From Zea mays (taxonomy: Eukaryota; Streptophyta; Magnoliopsida; Poales; Poaceae), in the NCBI RefSeq assembly GCF_902167145.1, contig NC_050096.1, forward strand, positions 83,448,683 to 83,512,682: a stretch of DNA of 64,000 bases, given 5' to 3'. Below are positions 1 to 12,613 of this stretch, piece after piece (position 1 is the first letter of the stretch; every line of letters begins with the position of its first letter). The notes beneath the pieces were generated by a model, which saw only the letters and a list, made by a program, of their open reading frames with translations, did no database searches and was not told the DNA's origin. Both the position numbers and the translations under genes were made by a program.

Positions 1-1816
1 TCTTCCATACAAGCATCTCCACCAACTCAAGATGAGGATAAGGCTCAAGAAGAAGAGGATGAAGATCAAGATGATGAGCTGCCTCAAGAGGTGGACATTG
101 ATCAAGGGGGAGATGAAGATGAGCAAGACAAGGAAGATGATCAAGAAATTCAAGATTAAAGACCGCCACACCCAAGAGTCCACCAAGAAATTCAAAGAGA
201 TAACCCTGTCAACTCCATTCTTGGTGACATTCACAAGGGGGTAACCACTAGATCTCGAGTTGCTCATTTTTGTGAACATTACTCTTTTGTGTCTTCCATT
301 GAGCCATACAGGATAGAGGATGCACTAAGAGATCCGGACTGGGTGGTGGCAATGCAAGAGGAGCTCAACAACTTCACGAGGAATGAGGTATGGCATTTAG
401 TTCCACGTCCTAACCAAAATGTTGTAAGTACCAAATGGTATGCCGCAACAAACAAGATGAGCATGGTGTGGTGACTAGGAACAAAGCTCGACTTGTTGCT
501 AAAGGTTATTCACAAGTCGAAGGTTTGAATTTTGATGAAACCTATGCACCCGTAGTTAGGCTTGAGTCAATTTGTATATTACTTGCCTATGCTACTTACC
601 ATGGCTTTAAGTTGTATCAAATGGACGTGAAGAGTGCCTTCCTCAATGGTCCTATCAAGGAAGAGGTATATGTTGACCAACCTCCCGGCTTTGAAGATAG
701 TGAGTATCCTAATCATGTTTATAAGCTCTCAAAGGCGCTTTATGGACTCAAGCAATCCCCAAGAGCATGGTATGAATACATGAGAGACTTTCTTATCACT
801 AATGGCTTCAAAGTTGGAAAAGCTGACCCTACTCTCTTCACTAAAACAATTGCTAAAGACTTGTTTATATGCCAAATTTATGTTGATGATATTATATTTG
901 GGTCTATGAAGAATTTAGTAGGATTACGATATAGAAATTCGAGATGTCTATGATGGGGGAGTTGAAGTATTTTCTTGGATTTCAAATCAAGCAACTCCAA
1001 GAGGGCACCTTCATCAGCCAGACTAAGTACATTCAAGACATACTTAAGAAGTTTGGAATGAAGAATGCCAAACCCAACAAGACACCCATGGAAACAAATG
1101 GGCATCTCGACCTCGACACGGGAGGTAAATCCGTAGATCAAAAGGTATATCGGTTGATGATAGGTTCTTTACTCTATTTATGTGCTTCACGACCGGATAT
1201 TATGCTTTATGTATGCATGTCTGCAAGGTTCCAGGCAAATCCTAAGGAAGTTCACCTTAGGGCCGTGAAAAGAATCATGAGATATTTAGTTTACACTCCT
1301 AAGTTTGGGCTTTGGTACCCCATGGGATCTACCTTTGATTTAATTGGGTATTCCGATGCCGATTATGTTGGATGTAAAATTGATAGTAAGAGCACATCAG
1401 GGACTTGTCAGTTTCTGGGAAGATCCCTAGTGTCTTGGGCTTCAAAGAAACAAAACTCGGTAGCTCTTTCCACTTCCGAAGCCGAGTATATTGCTGGAGG
1501 CCATTGTTGCGCACAATTACTCTGGATGAGGCAAACCCTTAGGGACTATGGCTACAAATTGAGCAAAGTCCCTCTCCTATGTGATAATGAGAGTGCAATC
1601 CGCATGACAGATAATCCCGTTGAACACAGTCGCACTAAGCACATATACATTCGGTATCACTTTTTGAGATATCACCAACAAAAGGGGGATATCGAAATTG
1701 CTTATGTAAGCACCCACAACCAATTAGCCGATATCTTCACCAAGCCACTAGATGAAAAGACATTTAGCAAACTTCGGAATGAGCTAAATATACTTGATTC
1801 TCGGAACTTTGATTGA
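1..1816 (+). pseudogene. Sirevirus (Ty1/copia) pol fragment: reverse transcriptase and RNase H, broken
   Basis: This is the 3' part of a Copia polyprotein; the 5' part lies outside the window. A Gln/Glu/Asp-rich linker comes first, then the reverse transcriptase with the catalytic YVDD near 880-895, then RNase H with the SDADY and STSEAEY motifs and the [13 protein letters not shown] tail, ending at a TGA at 1814-1816. It aligns throughout with the pol of the two Copia elements further right. It is dead: there is an in-frame TAA at 157-159, a 1-bp deletion near 438 just after the TKW motif, and a small deletion near 905-950 right after YVDD, so the frame runs 1, then 3, then 2. With the LTR at 2732-4032 it forms the 3' half of one element on the plus strand. 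Confidence 0.9.
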
Positions 1817-2731
1817 AACATTGCACACATAGCTAATTTATATAACTTTGATCATGTCTCTTTCATTTGGTACAAATGCATATTTCTTATTCTTCTTGCA
1901 CCAAGGTTAAGACTAATATGCTTTCAAGTATACTTCTATGATTAGTCTTAGATTGAAAGGGAAATGGAGTATTCGGCAAAGACAAGGCTTCCACTCCAAC
2001 TCTGACGGTATCATTTACTCTTTGTTGTTACTCATGCAAATCTCAATTGGTATAACCCTTCACTCATGTTATGGGGGAAAAAGTTTTAGGCCCCAAAGGG
2101 GGAGAATTGTAAAGGGCTCTCAAGTTCTCCATTTTTGGCAATTAATGCCAAAGGGGGAGAAAGTATTAAGCCCAAAGCAAAAGGACCGCACCACCATTTC
2201 AAAATTTTCAAAAAAACTAAAGGAAGAAATTATTTCAATTGGTATTTCAGTTAGTCTCAAAATTTTCAATTGGTATCTCATTTGGTTTCAAAATTTCAAT
2301 TAGTATAAAAGTTTCAATTGATATAACTTCATTTGGTATATGTTTCAAAAAGGGAAAAATCATTTCAAAAACCCTCTTGAAAGCTAAGGGGAGAATTTCT
2401 TAGGGGGGAGTTGTTATTTAGTTAAAGAAAAAGCATTTGAAACAAGGGGAGAAATTTCAAATCCTAAAAATGCTTCTTGAAATCATATTCCTATACCTTT
2501 GGCTATTTGCAAAAGAATTTGAAAAGATTTTTCCAAAAGATTTGCAAAAACAAGCAAGTGGTGCAAATGTGGTCCAAAATGTTAAACTAAAAGAAAGCAA
2601 ACATATATGCTTAGAAATGCTTTCATTTCAAAGTAACTTATGCACTTCTGTCAAAATGCAAACTAATTACATTTCTACACTTTGTATTTGCTTTGGTTTG
2701 TGTTGGCATCAATCACCAAAAAGGGGGAGAT
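1817..2731 (+). other. Post-pol region of the left Sirevirus with repeated polypurine motifs
   Basis: This non-coding stretch lies between the pol stop and the 3' LTR. It carries several near copies of the polypurine motif AAAGGGGGAGA, around 2095-2105, 2150-2160, 2387-2397, 2401-2410 and 2441-2450, before the functional tract next to the LTR. Multiplied polypurine motifs upstream of the 3' LTR are a known Sirevirus trait. No open reading frame here looks real. Confidence 0.75.
2718..2730 (+). promoter_or_regulatory. Polypurine tract of the left Sirevirus
   Basis: AAAAAGGGGGAGA lies one base before the TG of the 3' LTR at 2732. This is the expected position of the primer for plus-strand DNA synthesis. 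The same tract precedes the 3' LTRs of the two other Copia elements in the window. Confidence 0.85.
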
Positions 2732-4032
2732 TGAAAGGGAAATGGCCTCAACGTTTCCTATAATCGATTTTGGTGTTTGACGACCATCACAAACCTTATG
2801 GACTAACTAGTTTGCCCAGTTGATCATTTGTCAGGTGGATAAGTTCATCTACAACTATTCTAAGTCGACTATCCGGAATACCGTAGATTATTCTGGCCAG
2901 GAGAAGATTTTTGGAAAAACACCTATGCGCGGACCGTTCTGGCCCTTGCGGTGGATCGTCCGCAACACTAGGGTGTGCATCGGACAGGAACACTGCAAAA
3001 ACACAAGTTAACACTATGGACCGTCCGATGGAGAAGCGAGCACCATTCGAGACCAATCGTGGACCGTCCGGCCTCAGGCACAGACCGTCCTGTCGTTGTA
3101 AACCCAGAAAAAACCCGAAGATAACGGGTTCGGTATAATTCATTTTTAGCGTCCTCGTGGACCGTCCGGGGTGCACGACCAGACCGTCCGCGACAACTTT
3201 ATCTGACATCTAACGACACATTAAATACTCTATAGACGTTGATATAGCTGTTACTGCTGACCGTTGCGATTTCAGTCGTTGATGTACAAGGGCGGACCGT
3301 TTGCGGTCGGCAGAATTGAAGCAACGGCTAGGAAGTGGTTGGAGGTTATAAATACAACCCCAACCACTTCCATTCAATACATCCAAGCATTCCACTCATA
3401 CACATTCAATACAAGAGCTAGCAATCCATTCCAAGACATATTCAAAGCTTCCAATCTCTCCAAGTTCCACAATTGAGACAAGTGATCATTAGTGATTAGT
3501 GACTTGAGAGAGTGTAATTCGTGTTTCATTTGTTGCTCTTGTTGCTTGGCTTTCTTAATCGTGCTTTCCTCATCTCTCTCTAAACTTTATAAGTGTTTTG
3601 TAAAGCTTGCAAGAGACACCTAATTGTGTGGTGATCCTTGCGGGGTCTTAGTGACTCGTGAGATTGAGAAAAAGCACTCGACCGGTCTGAGTGACCGATT
3701 GAGAGAGGGAAAGGGTTGGAATAGACCCGGCCTTTGTGGCCTCCTCAACGGGAACTAGGTTCTTTGGAACCGGACCTCGGTAAACAAATCACCGTGTTCA
3801 CTTGTTGATCTTCACTTGATTTGTTCCCTCTCTTTCTTCTTTCTAAAAGTTCCCTTGCTCATATAGATTTGAGTTTTCTCCCAAACGTTATCTGTATTGA
3901 TAGAGCAACTCATAGTAAGGAGAATCATGTTCCGCACTCCGAATTATTTCTAACACTAACATCGGGCATAGTGCATGTTCAAAGTTTATAATTTTCAGGT
4001 TTTGCCTATTCACCCCCTCTAGGCGACTTTCA
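2732..4032 (+). mobile_element. 3' LTR of the left Sirevirus (1301 bp)
   Basis: The LTR begins TGAAAGGGAAATGG after the polypurine tract and ends in the Sirevirus-type tail TTCACCCCCTCTAGGCGACTTTCA. It contains many GGACCGTCCG half-palindromes between about 2930 and 3300, the counterpart of the CACCGGAC palindromes in the other two Copia LTRs. It belongs to a different family from those two. The bases after it (GATGT) would be the 3' target-site copy, but the 5' copy is outside the window. Confidence 0.85.
3347..3354 (+). promoter_or_regulatory. TATA box in the left Sirevirus LTR
   Basis: TATAAATA lies about 615 bp into the LTR, after the palindrome-rich part, as expected for the end of U3. 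Transcription would start about 30 bp downstream. Confidence 0.6.
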
Positions 4033-4643
4033 GATGTGATGTAAAGACAACTTTAACTTGATTAGCTTGAGCATCAGATGTGATGATACATGTATGCATA
4101 TGTATATATCTATATGTGCTTCATTTTTCCATTTATTGCCTTTAATTGGTGTTTGATTTGCACAAGTAAAGTTCAAATTGAATTCAAATTTAAATTTAAA
4201 TTTAAATCCAAAATTCTTATTTTTTAAAATCGAAAATAGTTAACCAAGGCAAGCAATTAAGAAACAGCTACCTGGTTACCGTTAACTGAGACGGTCAACA
4301 TAACGCGACTGTCTCGGTTAAAGTATTAATGAAGGCGGACGCGTTAAGACAAACACCTCTGTTAAAAGTGTTAACTGAGCAGTCAATGTAACGCCACCGC
4401 CTTGGTTAAAGTATTAACAGAGGTGGCCGCTTTAAGGCAATTGTCTCCGTTAATATCAATATCAACTAACCTAGGTGGTTGCTTTATCGTGTCCGCCTCA
4501 GTTAACACAATAACAAAGGTGGTCAGGGTCGTAACCGCCTCCGTTAATCAAATGATTAATAGAGGCCGAACTTAGAAGGTGGTTGCTATGGTCGTCTCCT
4601 ATGGAGTTTTTTGCCTTTCTCTATCAAAGTTTTTGTACTAGTG
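4033..4643. mobile_element. Terminal and subterminal part of a CACTA (En/Spm-like) DNA transposon
   Basis: The sequence ends TTTTTGTACTAGTG at 4643, the reverse complement of a CACTAGTACAAAAA terminus. From about 4260 to 4610 there are repeated, partly inverted short motifs of the type GTTAACTGAGACGGTC and TCGGTTAAAGTATTAA, the dense subterminal repeats typical of CACTA elements. The left Sirevirus ends directly against it at 4032, so the retroelement apparently inserted into the CACTA element and the other terminus is left of the window. The 95 bp that follow (4644-4738) are unremarkable. Confidence 0.75.
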
Positions 4644-4738
4644 TTAGTATTTTCTTGTGCTTGTGTAGTTGTAGCTTTTTTTCTAGCGGAGTACAGGTAG
4701 GGTTCATATGTACAACTATATATAAGGAAAAAAAAGAG

Positions 4739-5004
4739 TGTTAAGTAACTCTAGTTAGAGTTATGTGGGCAAATATCTGCTTTGCCCCTGAGGGGTCTCA
4801 CATCTATATATAAGGAACATGTACACCCCTCATAATATAGAGAAGAGAAATAGGCCAGAGGCCCAACCCTACATCATGTGTCTTGTGTGCTCTTTGTCGT
4901 GCTTCTGGGAATGGGGACGGGTTCTCTACAGCTTCTCGCGCCTCTACTGCTGACGGGAGGGAAGGGAGCGGATCTGGTGATCCGTGGTGACGTAGTTCTC
5001 AACA
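4739..5004 (+). repeat. 5' LTR of the short-LTR element
   Basis: This 266 bp repeat starts TGTTAAGTAACTC and ends TTCTCAACA. A TATA box lies near 4805-4814. Just downstream, TTATCAGCACG (about 5007-5017) is the likely primer-binding region. The partner repeat is at 10343-10610. Confidence 0.75.
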
Positions 5005-8000
5005 CGTTATCAGCACGCTCTACCTCGACGTTGCTGCGGGATCAGATCTGCATCAACTCTCCGTCAAGCCGGTAGGTCCTCCGGCCTAGCCGAACTATCC
5101 TATGCGACAGGCTTCGATTTTCCCTCTACGCGATCGAGCAGTATGTTTACTGTTTTTGATATGCTATTATGCATAGCCTACTATCCATGCGCGACGAACT
5201 TGTCATCGTCGTCGCCGTGGTGGTGCAATGCCCGCGCTAGAAGCGCCCGCTCTAGCGGCAGCTAGCCCACGTCGGAGCCACGCCGCGCGCCTAAGTCACG
5301 CCTCACCGGAAGTGCCCGTGCCGACATACGCGTCTCGCCGGTAGCATCAGGGGCTGCGCTAGCACCTTCTTTTTCACCGAAGATCTTGGTGTAGCCGTGG
5401 TAGTCGAACGGATGGATAAAAACAAGGCTGGTTTTTCAGCGTGGGCCTCTCCCTAGCTAGATGCCTAGTCAAAGTGGCCATCGTGGATAGTTGGATGCTC
5501 GTGCGGTCAAAGCGGATGGGGCTGATATAAAAAAAGGAGTGGTATGCGTAGAGCAGTTGAGATAAAAATGCTGCCATGCACATCCAGTCAAAGGGGTTGA
5601 CGCAAATAAAAAGCAACAACTTTATCTCCCGCACACCACCCCTCCTCCTCCTCCATGGCTGCATGCAAGGACCATGCATGCATGCCACTCGGTCAAATCG
5701 TCATAGGGGTCGGCTACGCTAGTGGATCTAAAATCCGCAGACGAGCGTGGAAGCAGTGGCTGCCCGTGAAAGCCGGCTGCATGACGAGCGCATCGCGCGG
5801 CTATAACGCTATCACGGAGAAAATTATTGCATGTGTGTGCCCGAGGGAAGCGCGTTATCACGGAGAAAATTCTTGCATGTGTGTGCCTCAAGGAAGCACG
5901 TGTTGCATGGATAAAAGGATAACTGTGTGGTTGAGATAACCGTACACGTGAGGTGTAGATAAGGTTTTTACTCAAATAATTATAATTAAGTATGTTATTA
6001 TCTCATAAATTCTACTTTAGTTAATTATTTATTGTCATAATAATTAGTATAAAAATACATGCTTGAATATGCACCTGATCTGCTTATGTCCATGCATTAA
6101 TTCTAATATTATTTTCTGCTTTATTTCTCGTAGTAGATAATTGGTAGAAATTATTAAAATGTGTGAAGCCTATATTGTGCATACTCAAATCGCTCTAAAT
6201 ATTTGTATTGCGTTGAGCTTTTGAACTCACATCGAGCGATTAAATTGTATAGTGGGTACTCGGACACGCCGATTAGGTTGCGTTGGTAATCGGCTGAGTT
6301 ATGACATTAGCTGAATATTGACTGCGCCTTGGCAACACGACGCAGTATTTGTGCCGTTCGAACTTCGCTGTGTCATGTGATTGCTATGTCGCGCTCTCGC
6401 TAAATCGGATCGCTCCCGTTGAGTCGGAGCGCCATCGCCGAGTCACACATTTTTCGTGGGCCCTGAAGGCATTGCATGTGTGTCGTAACTATTGAGTCAC
6501 AGTTGCGCTTGTTGCGCCTGTTGTGCCTATTGCGCGTATTTATCGTGTACCCCAACTACCAAGCCACAACTGCGTCTGTTGCACTGGTTACAAAGGTTTG
6601 ATGTGTTGTCGTTGCCCTGATGGTCGCACACACGTTGACGCCAGATACGCTAGAGCTTGTACTCGCGTGGATTGTGATGGGTTGTTCAAGCCCCTGAAGT
6701 GACATTATGTGCAACCTTCGTAAATAATTTTATTTGACTTTATATTTTATTTGACCGTGTTGTGTGGCATCATATTTATATATCGCCAAGTAGCCATAAC
6801 AACTATATCAAGCTCTATATTGCTTGGAAATCTGGGAAACTAAATTGAATTACAATAAAACACAGATAAGTTAATTTTTTGCTCTCTCTCCTTATGCATA
6901 AAGTTTTACCCGAAGTAACCCGAAGATATATAATATAATGCATGAAAGCCTTTTTGGCATAGAAGACATCACAAATTGGATTTCTATTAGTAAGCAAAAG
7001 GCCTTACCAAATGATTTAAGACTATAAATCTCAGCCATGCATTGCTCAACCAGATGTTAGCACATTGCTCTCTTCGCTAAATGACATGAAGCAAACTATG
7101 AGATAAAAGGACATGTAATCGCCAGCAACACGAAGTTGTGAGTATACCGAGAGGTTATTCTGAGAAATTTTTCACAATGTTGGTGTGAAAAACCATTGTG
7201 TGTTCCCGTCGAACCAATTTACTTGTCCTATCTAGGACCTCTATGCTTGTGTTGCATACATCTCTCTGAATTGTAAATACTTATAGTCACTGAATTGACT
7301 TGGCATAGTCCTTTGATTGGTATGGTATAGCTTTAAGCTAAATGGTAAAGGTCAGTCCTAAATGGACATAAATCTGGAGTTTATGTAGTAGAACTACATT
7401 GAATTCCACCCTTTGAAATGCTTACCGTAATATATCTCTGATCTACCAGGAGTAAGAAGAGTAGAAAATAGCCATGAAATCCCATATGACCACAGAGCTT
7501 GAAGTGAAATTGGGCATTAATATGTCATTGGTCCTTGGCGCCGGAAGATCCATAATTCTTGACCTATAAGCTATTGGTGATGGTAATTTGTAATAGAAAT
7601 ATGAAGATCTTATGGAGACCAGATGTATTCTCCCTTGTCTTGATGACTCCTTTGTATCAGATCAGTAATATCTGTTGTTGAAGATGGATCCTAGGCGGAT
7701 ACCAGTATTGTTTCGTTCTTGCCAAGCAGTTATCATCATTTGCTTCATCAAAAGCTAGTTATATGGTGATTTTCTCAGATAAAATGAATTCTTGGCCTTG
7801 TCTGTTCTATTCCAAAGCTTCTCTTTTTGCTGAACAATGAAGAGATCGAAATAATGCTATATAGAACAATTTGGTATATAATATGAGGAGAAATGTTTGC
7901 CCTGCTGGCAACACCACAAATAATTAACTATTGTTATAAGTTCTCTCTCAAAATTATTATACCTAAAAATGTTGCATAAATCGATACCCAATTCCAGAGC

Positions 8001-10342
8001 AGTATGAGTAATTGGGTAAACCATGGGCAGTGATAAAAACGAGTTGGACTATACATCTCTGCATATAAAAATCTTTGCTTGGCAGCATTGGCCTGATGCA
8101 GTGCACTTCACTACCAATATAAACACACACATTTTTCCTATGTGCTTAAAAGCACAATGCAACCAGTGAATGTCATTGTGAGCTTTAGACCCTGATGGTC
8201 ATTTTACTTGTTGATTTGAAGTCAACTAATGGCTCCAAACGAATGGTATGCATGAGCCCCTGAAGGACCCTTATGGATAAAATAGTGTTGCGCATATCAG
8301 TCTAAATCTTAATGATTGACTATGCATTTGGTAGTAATAACAATAAGTTTGCAGAATTGTAACCATGAAGCAACTTGTTGTTGCGTGTCTCGCTGGATGT
8401 TGAGACTAACCCTTCATGTTGAAGGACAAATATGTAGTATTCATGCCACTACATTAATCTAAATCCAAAGCTCACTGCATAAAACTCCTATCTGTAATGT
8501 GCGTAAGATTTCCCAAATAAATCACCACAATAGCATACATTGTCCACAACTGGATGATTGTGGTTGGGGATTTTATATGTATGCTTTTAGAACATCTCGG
8601 CATTAGGGGAAGGAATACCCATATAGTGTAATGCCTTAATATTCTATTAAACGCACAAAAGCCAAACTGAACCTGTCGTTCAGTGTGTACTCCTGTGTAT
8701 ATGGAGTTTGCCAGAAATCGTTGAGGAGTAACCAAATTGGTTTGAATGCTTCTATCTGATGTAGATGTGGATATACCCAGGATTAATATCATATCCACAT
8801 TTGACTTATTGGCATTTGATCTATTCTCGGGGACGCCTGCGAATATGATACATCGGTCTTAGTCAAAGCATATGTTTTGATTGCAGAATCACGTGGTCTG
8901 TAATAACTCTCCTCTGATTAATTCACCCTGATGGTGATTTGCCTCACAAAGAGGTTCATCTTGATGATGAAATTCCTAGCAATGCGCGCAATATCATTGT
9001 GCTAGGAGTACGGAACAATGAATCTTTCGTTTTGGAAAATGACGGAGATCATTATTAAACGTGGGAGACAAATATGTCGACACCTATCTTGCCTCTCTAG
9101 ATTGCAAAGGGATCCAAAACAAAGTCCTAGGCATGAGTTCTTGAAGCTCTCTTATCGAGTCAATAATAAATGCAATCGAGGCTGAACCAATAATCGCAAA
9201 ATGAAAGTCGCGAGCTTGAAATTCGGGCATTTATGGGCACTATTGAAATAATGTGTGGTGAATGTGATGGTTCAAGTGGTCTTGTGATAGACCCACCCCA
9301 CATATGTGTTGAATAAACATTGTTCCGCTATGTAATATATCTAGCAAATGACATGAATTAAAATATGCAGTTAATAGGATTCTGAAGATCCATCATGAGA
9401 TCCTATGAGGATTTATATCTTTGATTTATAAATATGCAACATATAAATCTCATACCGGATAATACATTCCTGATGAATGACCACTCTCCAGTGTAGAGAG
9501 AATATCTCCTAGTTGAGATTATAGTTCTCAATTGGAACCTTCCAAGAGGAAACAAAGTTGTGTTTAACACCAAAGTTTGATAACCCCAATAAAGGGATAA
9601 AGACCCATACAGACCCGAAAAGGAATAAGGTGAGGTACCAAAGGACTTGAAGTTCACCGAATAAGCACATGTGCATTCCACGATCTTTACTCATGATATT
9701 TTCCACTAGATGTGGAATTACGGTATCCTCTAAAGCCACGATGGCAGAAACCTATAAGGTTTAGGTGTTACTGGCAAAATATCCCCATTGTGTCAGAATG
9801 ATAGACTATAACATTGTATTTGATCAATGAAAATCCTCGATGGATTATGATCTTTGATGGACTTTTGTTACAGCATCATAGATGCTGCAATGGATGAACG
9901 CCTGGAGCGATGTGTCATATTTAGAATATGTACTATTGCAACTATATTATCCCCTAAGTCCTATTGAAGGACATGTTATTTGCTTTGCACAACTATGTAT
10001 AAATTGTGGTGTAAGATAGAAAATGATAGCAACCCAACCTCATCCATTCTCGTTATTCCAGATGAACAATGAGACATATATCTTGAAGAATATGCTTGAG
10101 TTATGAGGGATAACGACTTTGACAGATGTCATCGTCAGGGGGAGCGAATGCTTATATTGATCACAATCGTGAGACAATAAATATCATATTCTATGCCCTG
10201 AAGGAGTGAGTTTGATGATCAATATGTGAACCTTTATGAAACTTTCTATCAAATATATAGATCCAGTCGATCGAACACCATCAGTCAAAGTGGCTTATTT
10301 ATATTGATACGTGCACTTATCTCGTATATCCTAGAAGTGAGT
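5005..10342 (+). other. Internal region of the short-LTR element: no intact gene
   Basis: There is no open frame longer than about 120 codons, and I recognise no gag, protease, integrase, reverse transcriptase or RNase H motif in any frame. The first 900 bp are GC-rich and the rest is AT-rich. A polypurine-like CAGGGGGAGCG lies near 10136-10146, a type often seen after Copia pol genes, but about 200 bp short of the 3' LTR. Short motifs of the form CCCTGA[A/T]G recur near 6460, 6612, 6693, 8191, 8257, 8927 and 10197. It is either very decayed or a non-autonomous derivative. Confidence 0.5.
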
Positions 10343-10610
10343 TGAGGAGTAACCCTAGTTAGGGTTATGTGGGAAAATACCTGCTTTGCCCCCCTGAGGG
10401 GTCTCACATCTATATATAAGGAACATGTACATCCCTCATAATACAGAGAAGAGAAAGAGACCAGAGACTCAACCCTACATCATGTGTCTTGTGTGCTCTC
10501 TGTCGTGCTTCTGTAAATGGAGACAGGTTCTCTACAGCTTCTCGCGCCTCTACTGCTGACGGGGAGGAAAGGAGTAGATCTGGTGATCCGTGGTGACGTA
10601 GTTCTCAATA
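10343..10610 (+). repeat. 3' LTR of the short-LTR element
   Basis: This 268 bp copy of 4739-5004 starts TGAGGAGTAACCC and ends TTCTCAATA; the expected terminal CA has become TA. The TATA box is at about 10411-10420. Confidence 0.75.
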
Positions 10611-10831
10611 GCTTATACCTCGGTTGGTAGTACTCCTAGCTTAAAGTAGCTTGTGTGGTTTAATTGGAATAGATAAATTTGCTACTAGAATAATGCAGTA
10701 GAGGTTGCATTAAAGTGATTAGACTAGTCTCGTAGTGGTCACTAGGATTGGATTGTCTCTAGCACCGATCATTTGCATTAAAGTGACTTGTTGACAGCCT
10801 TTTCACCCCTCTAGACATTATAAATCCTTTC
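10611..10831 (+). repeat. Possible tail of a decayed Copia LTR
   Basis: This stretch ends TTTTCACCCCTCTAGACATTATAAATCCTTTCA, which resembles the 3' ends of Sirevirus-type LTRs (a run of C, then TCTAG, then CTTTCA). No partner repeat, primer site or coding remains next to it. The call rests only on this terminal similarity. Confidence 0.3.
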
Positions 10832-12613
10832 AACTGATCTCCTTTTGGTCTTATATTCGTTTGGCCACCGATGATGACGACATATGTGATTGGGTATCAT
10901 TTGCTAGGAGCCAGCACAACCTAACGTTCTTCGTGGAAATCATGTTCATTTGTAAGCTAGGAATAATCTGGGACTAGAAACAACAGGGTCTTAGAAAATG
11001 TACGAAATAGGCCGGAATCACGCGCATTGCAGGCTGGGAAGTCTTCTGAATGAAGCACGCGATCTGTAGAAATGGACGAATCAAGTCACAGCAATTTGCT
11101 TATATCTAATTAATTTAAAAAAAACACAATGTCGCTCTCGGACGGCTCAACTTCAAGGAATACATGAGGTCTTATTTTATTTTTTTGTCGGCCAAATGCT
11201 TTTAGCTAGTTGAAAAATTGGAATACTGTATGAACTCCCCCAGAGTTTTTACCTTAGAAAACACGATTCGTATAACGATGGTGGACACGATTTTTTGTTT
11301 TCGTCCAAAGAAACTAGGCAAGGCGTGATTGGTTGGGTTCTTTCGGCCTTTCCCAACACAGTAGTGTGTGTGCCCACGGTAGCCTGCCAGGTTTAGCAGA
11401 TGCGTCCGAGTCCGAAAAGGCCTGTTTCCGTCGAAAGCAGAGCACGTAGCCGTGCTCCCCTGCAGGCCGCGGCCCGCGCCAAGCCCAGCAGCACAAACAG
11501 CGCGATCAGGCCCCGTGAGGCATGAACAAAGCGGACCGACGCTTTTCCCCTCGCACTCGCAAATTGGCATGGCTGATGGCTCCTCCGCTCAGTTCACTGA
11601 CTGAAGGCCTGCTCAAGTCGCCATCCATGCGCGCGCGGTCCCGGGGCCAACCGGCCAACGACCATACACGCCGGACCCTCGTATTTTGGCCGGTCGCGAC
11701 GACACGATCCAGCCACTGCCAGCTCCACACCAACCGTCGTCACGCCCACAGCCGCACACAGAGAAAACAGGAGCAGCAACAAGCGCGAGCGAGCGAGCGA
11801 GTGCCGATAGATACGATACGCATGGCGCCGTCTCATCCGATCCGATGGGAAACGGAGAGCGCTGGCAGAGGCAGGCGGCGCCGGTCGGGAGCCGGGGCGA
11901 TACGACAACCCAGCTCCCATCCGCGGCCGGCGACTCGTCACATCGGCCGGCTGGCTGGTCCCAGGCTCCCAGCCCTACCCGGCAGACGCGAGCCAACCGC
12001 ACAGTGAACGCGCCCACGTCCTCTCACGCCGAATTGCCTGCTGGAGATGATGTATAATAATGCGGTTTCACTGCACATGAGCACATGCGCGTACATGCCA
12101 GGCACAACGTTGTGCTTGTGCAGCAGCAGAACAGTGCACGGCAGGACCGGCCGGAGGTACGTAGTCAGGTTAGCCGGCGTGGTTTGGCGCTTCGCGGCAG
12201 CAGGCGCGCTGGTGCAGATTGACACACGCAGCCACGCAGGGGTGGAAATGGAATGGATGGATATGGATGCGTGCCCCCCTGCTCTGCTCCGACCGGCACA
12301 ATGATTTCCGCTTGTGCGAGTGCGGGCGCGGCCAGCAGGCAGTGAGCCTTCGCCATGGCGTCAATCAGCTGTGCTGTGCCAACCAGCAGCGTACGGTACG
12401 ACACACTGTTCACTCTCTCATCGTCAGGACAACCGTCGTGTCACACCCTAGACTATACGTTTGCTACGCTTCATCAATCAACTCGTGCCCAGGAGTAGGG
12501 TCGTAGTCGTAGGTGAATTGCACGTACGGCAGGCCGGATAGGTTTTCTCGAGCTGCAGATGAAACGTTGTTGGGTGAGAGAAAAATCTGGACCCCCTGCC
12601 AGCCGGCACTGAA
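10832..12613. other. Host intergenic DNA with a GC-rich island, no gene recognised
   Basis: From about 11480 to 12560 the GC content rises well above its surroundings. Open frames of 60-160 codons appear on both strands at once, as expected by chance in GC-rich DNA, and none has a recognisable domain. Runs such as CGAGCGAGCGAG (about 11788) and repeated CAGCAGCAG look like 5' UTR or promoter sequence. It may be a gene remnant or an unmethylated regulatory island, but I cannot support a gene. Confidence 0.4.

Larger units (their letters stand above)
4739..10610 (+). mobile_element. Old LTR retrotransposon with short LTRs and no readable coding (5.9 kb)
   Basis: Two similar direct repeats, 4739-5004 and 10343-10610, flank 5.3 kb. 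Both LTRs begin TG, share a TATA box (CTATATATAAGGAACATG) and the block GTAGTTCTCAA, and stay alignable over their whole length with scattered mismatches. The bases after the left LTR (TTATCAGCACG) look like a Copia-type primer site, so plus orientation is likely. The flanks AAGAG and GCTTA do not match, so there is no visible target-site duplication; this could be decay or recombination between two copies. Confidence 0.75.

Noticed and set aside
2796..3476. Open frames on both strands inside the left Sirevirus LTR
   Set aside because: They lie in the palindrome-rich U3/R region of an LTR, overlap on both strands and have no recognisable domain.
11522..12506. Overlapping open frames of 60-160 codons on both strands
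   Set aside because: GC-rich DNA gives open frames on both strands at once. None has a domain, signal or consistent start, and they overlap each other.
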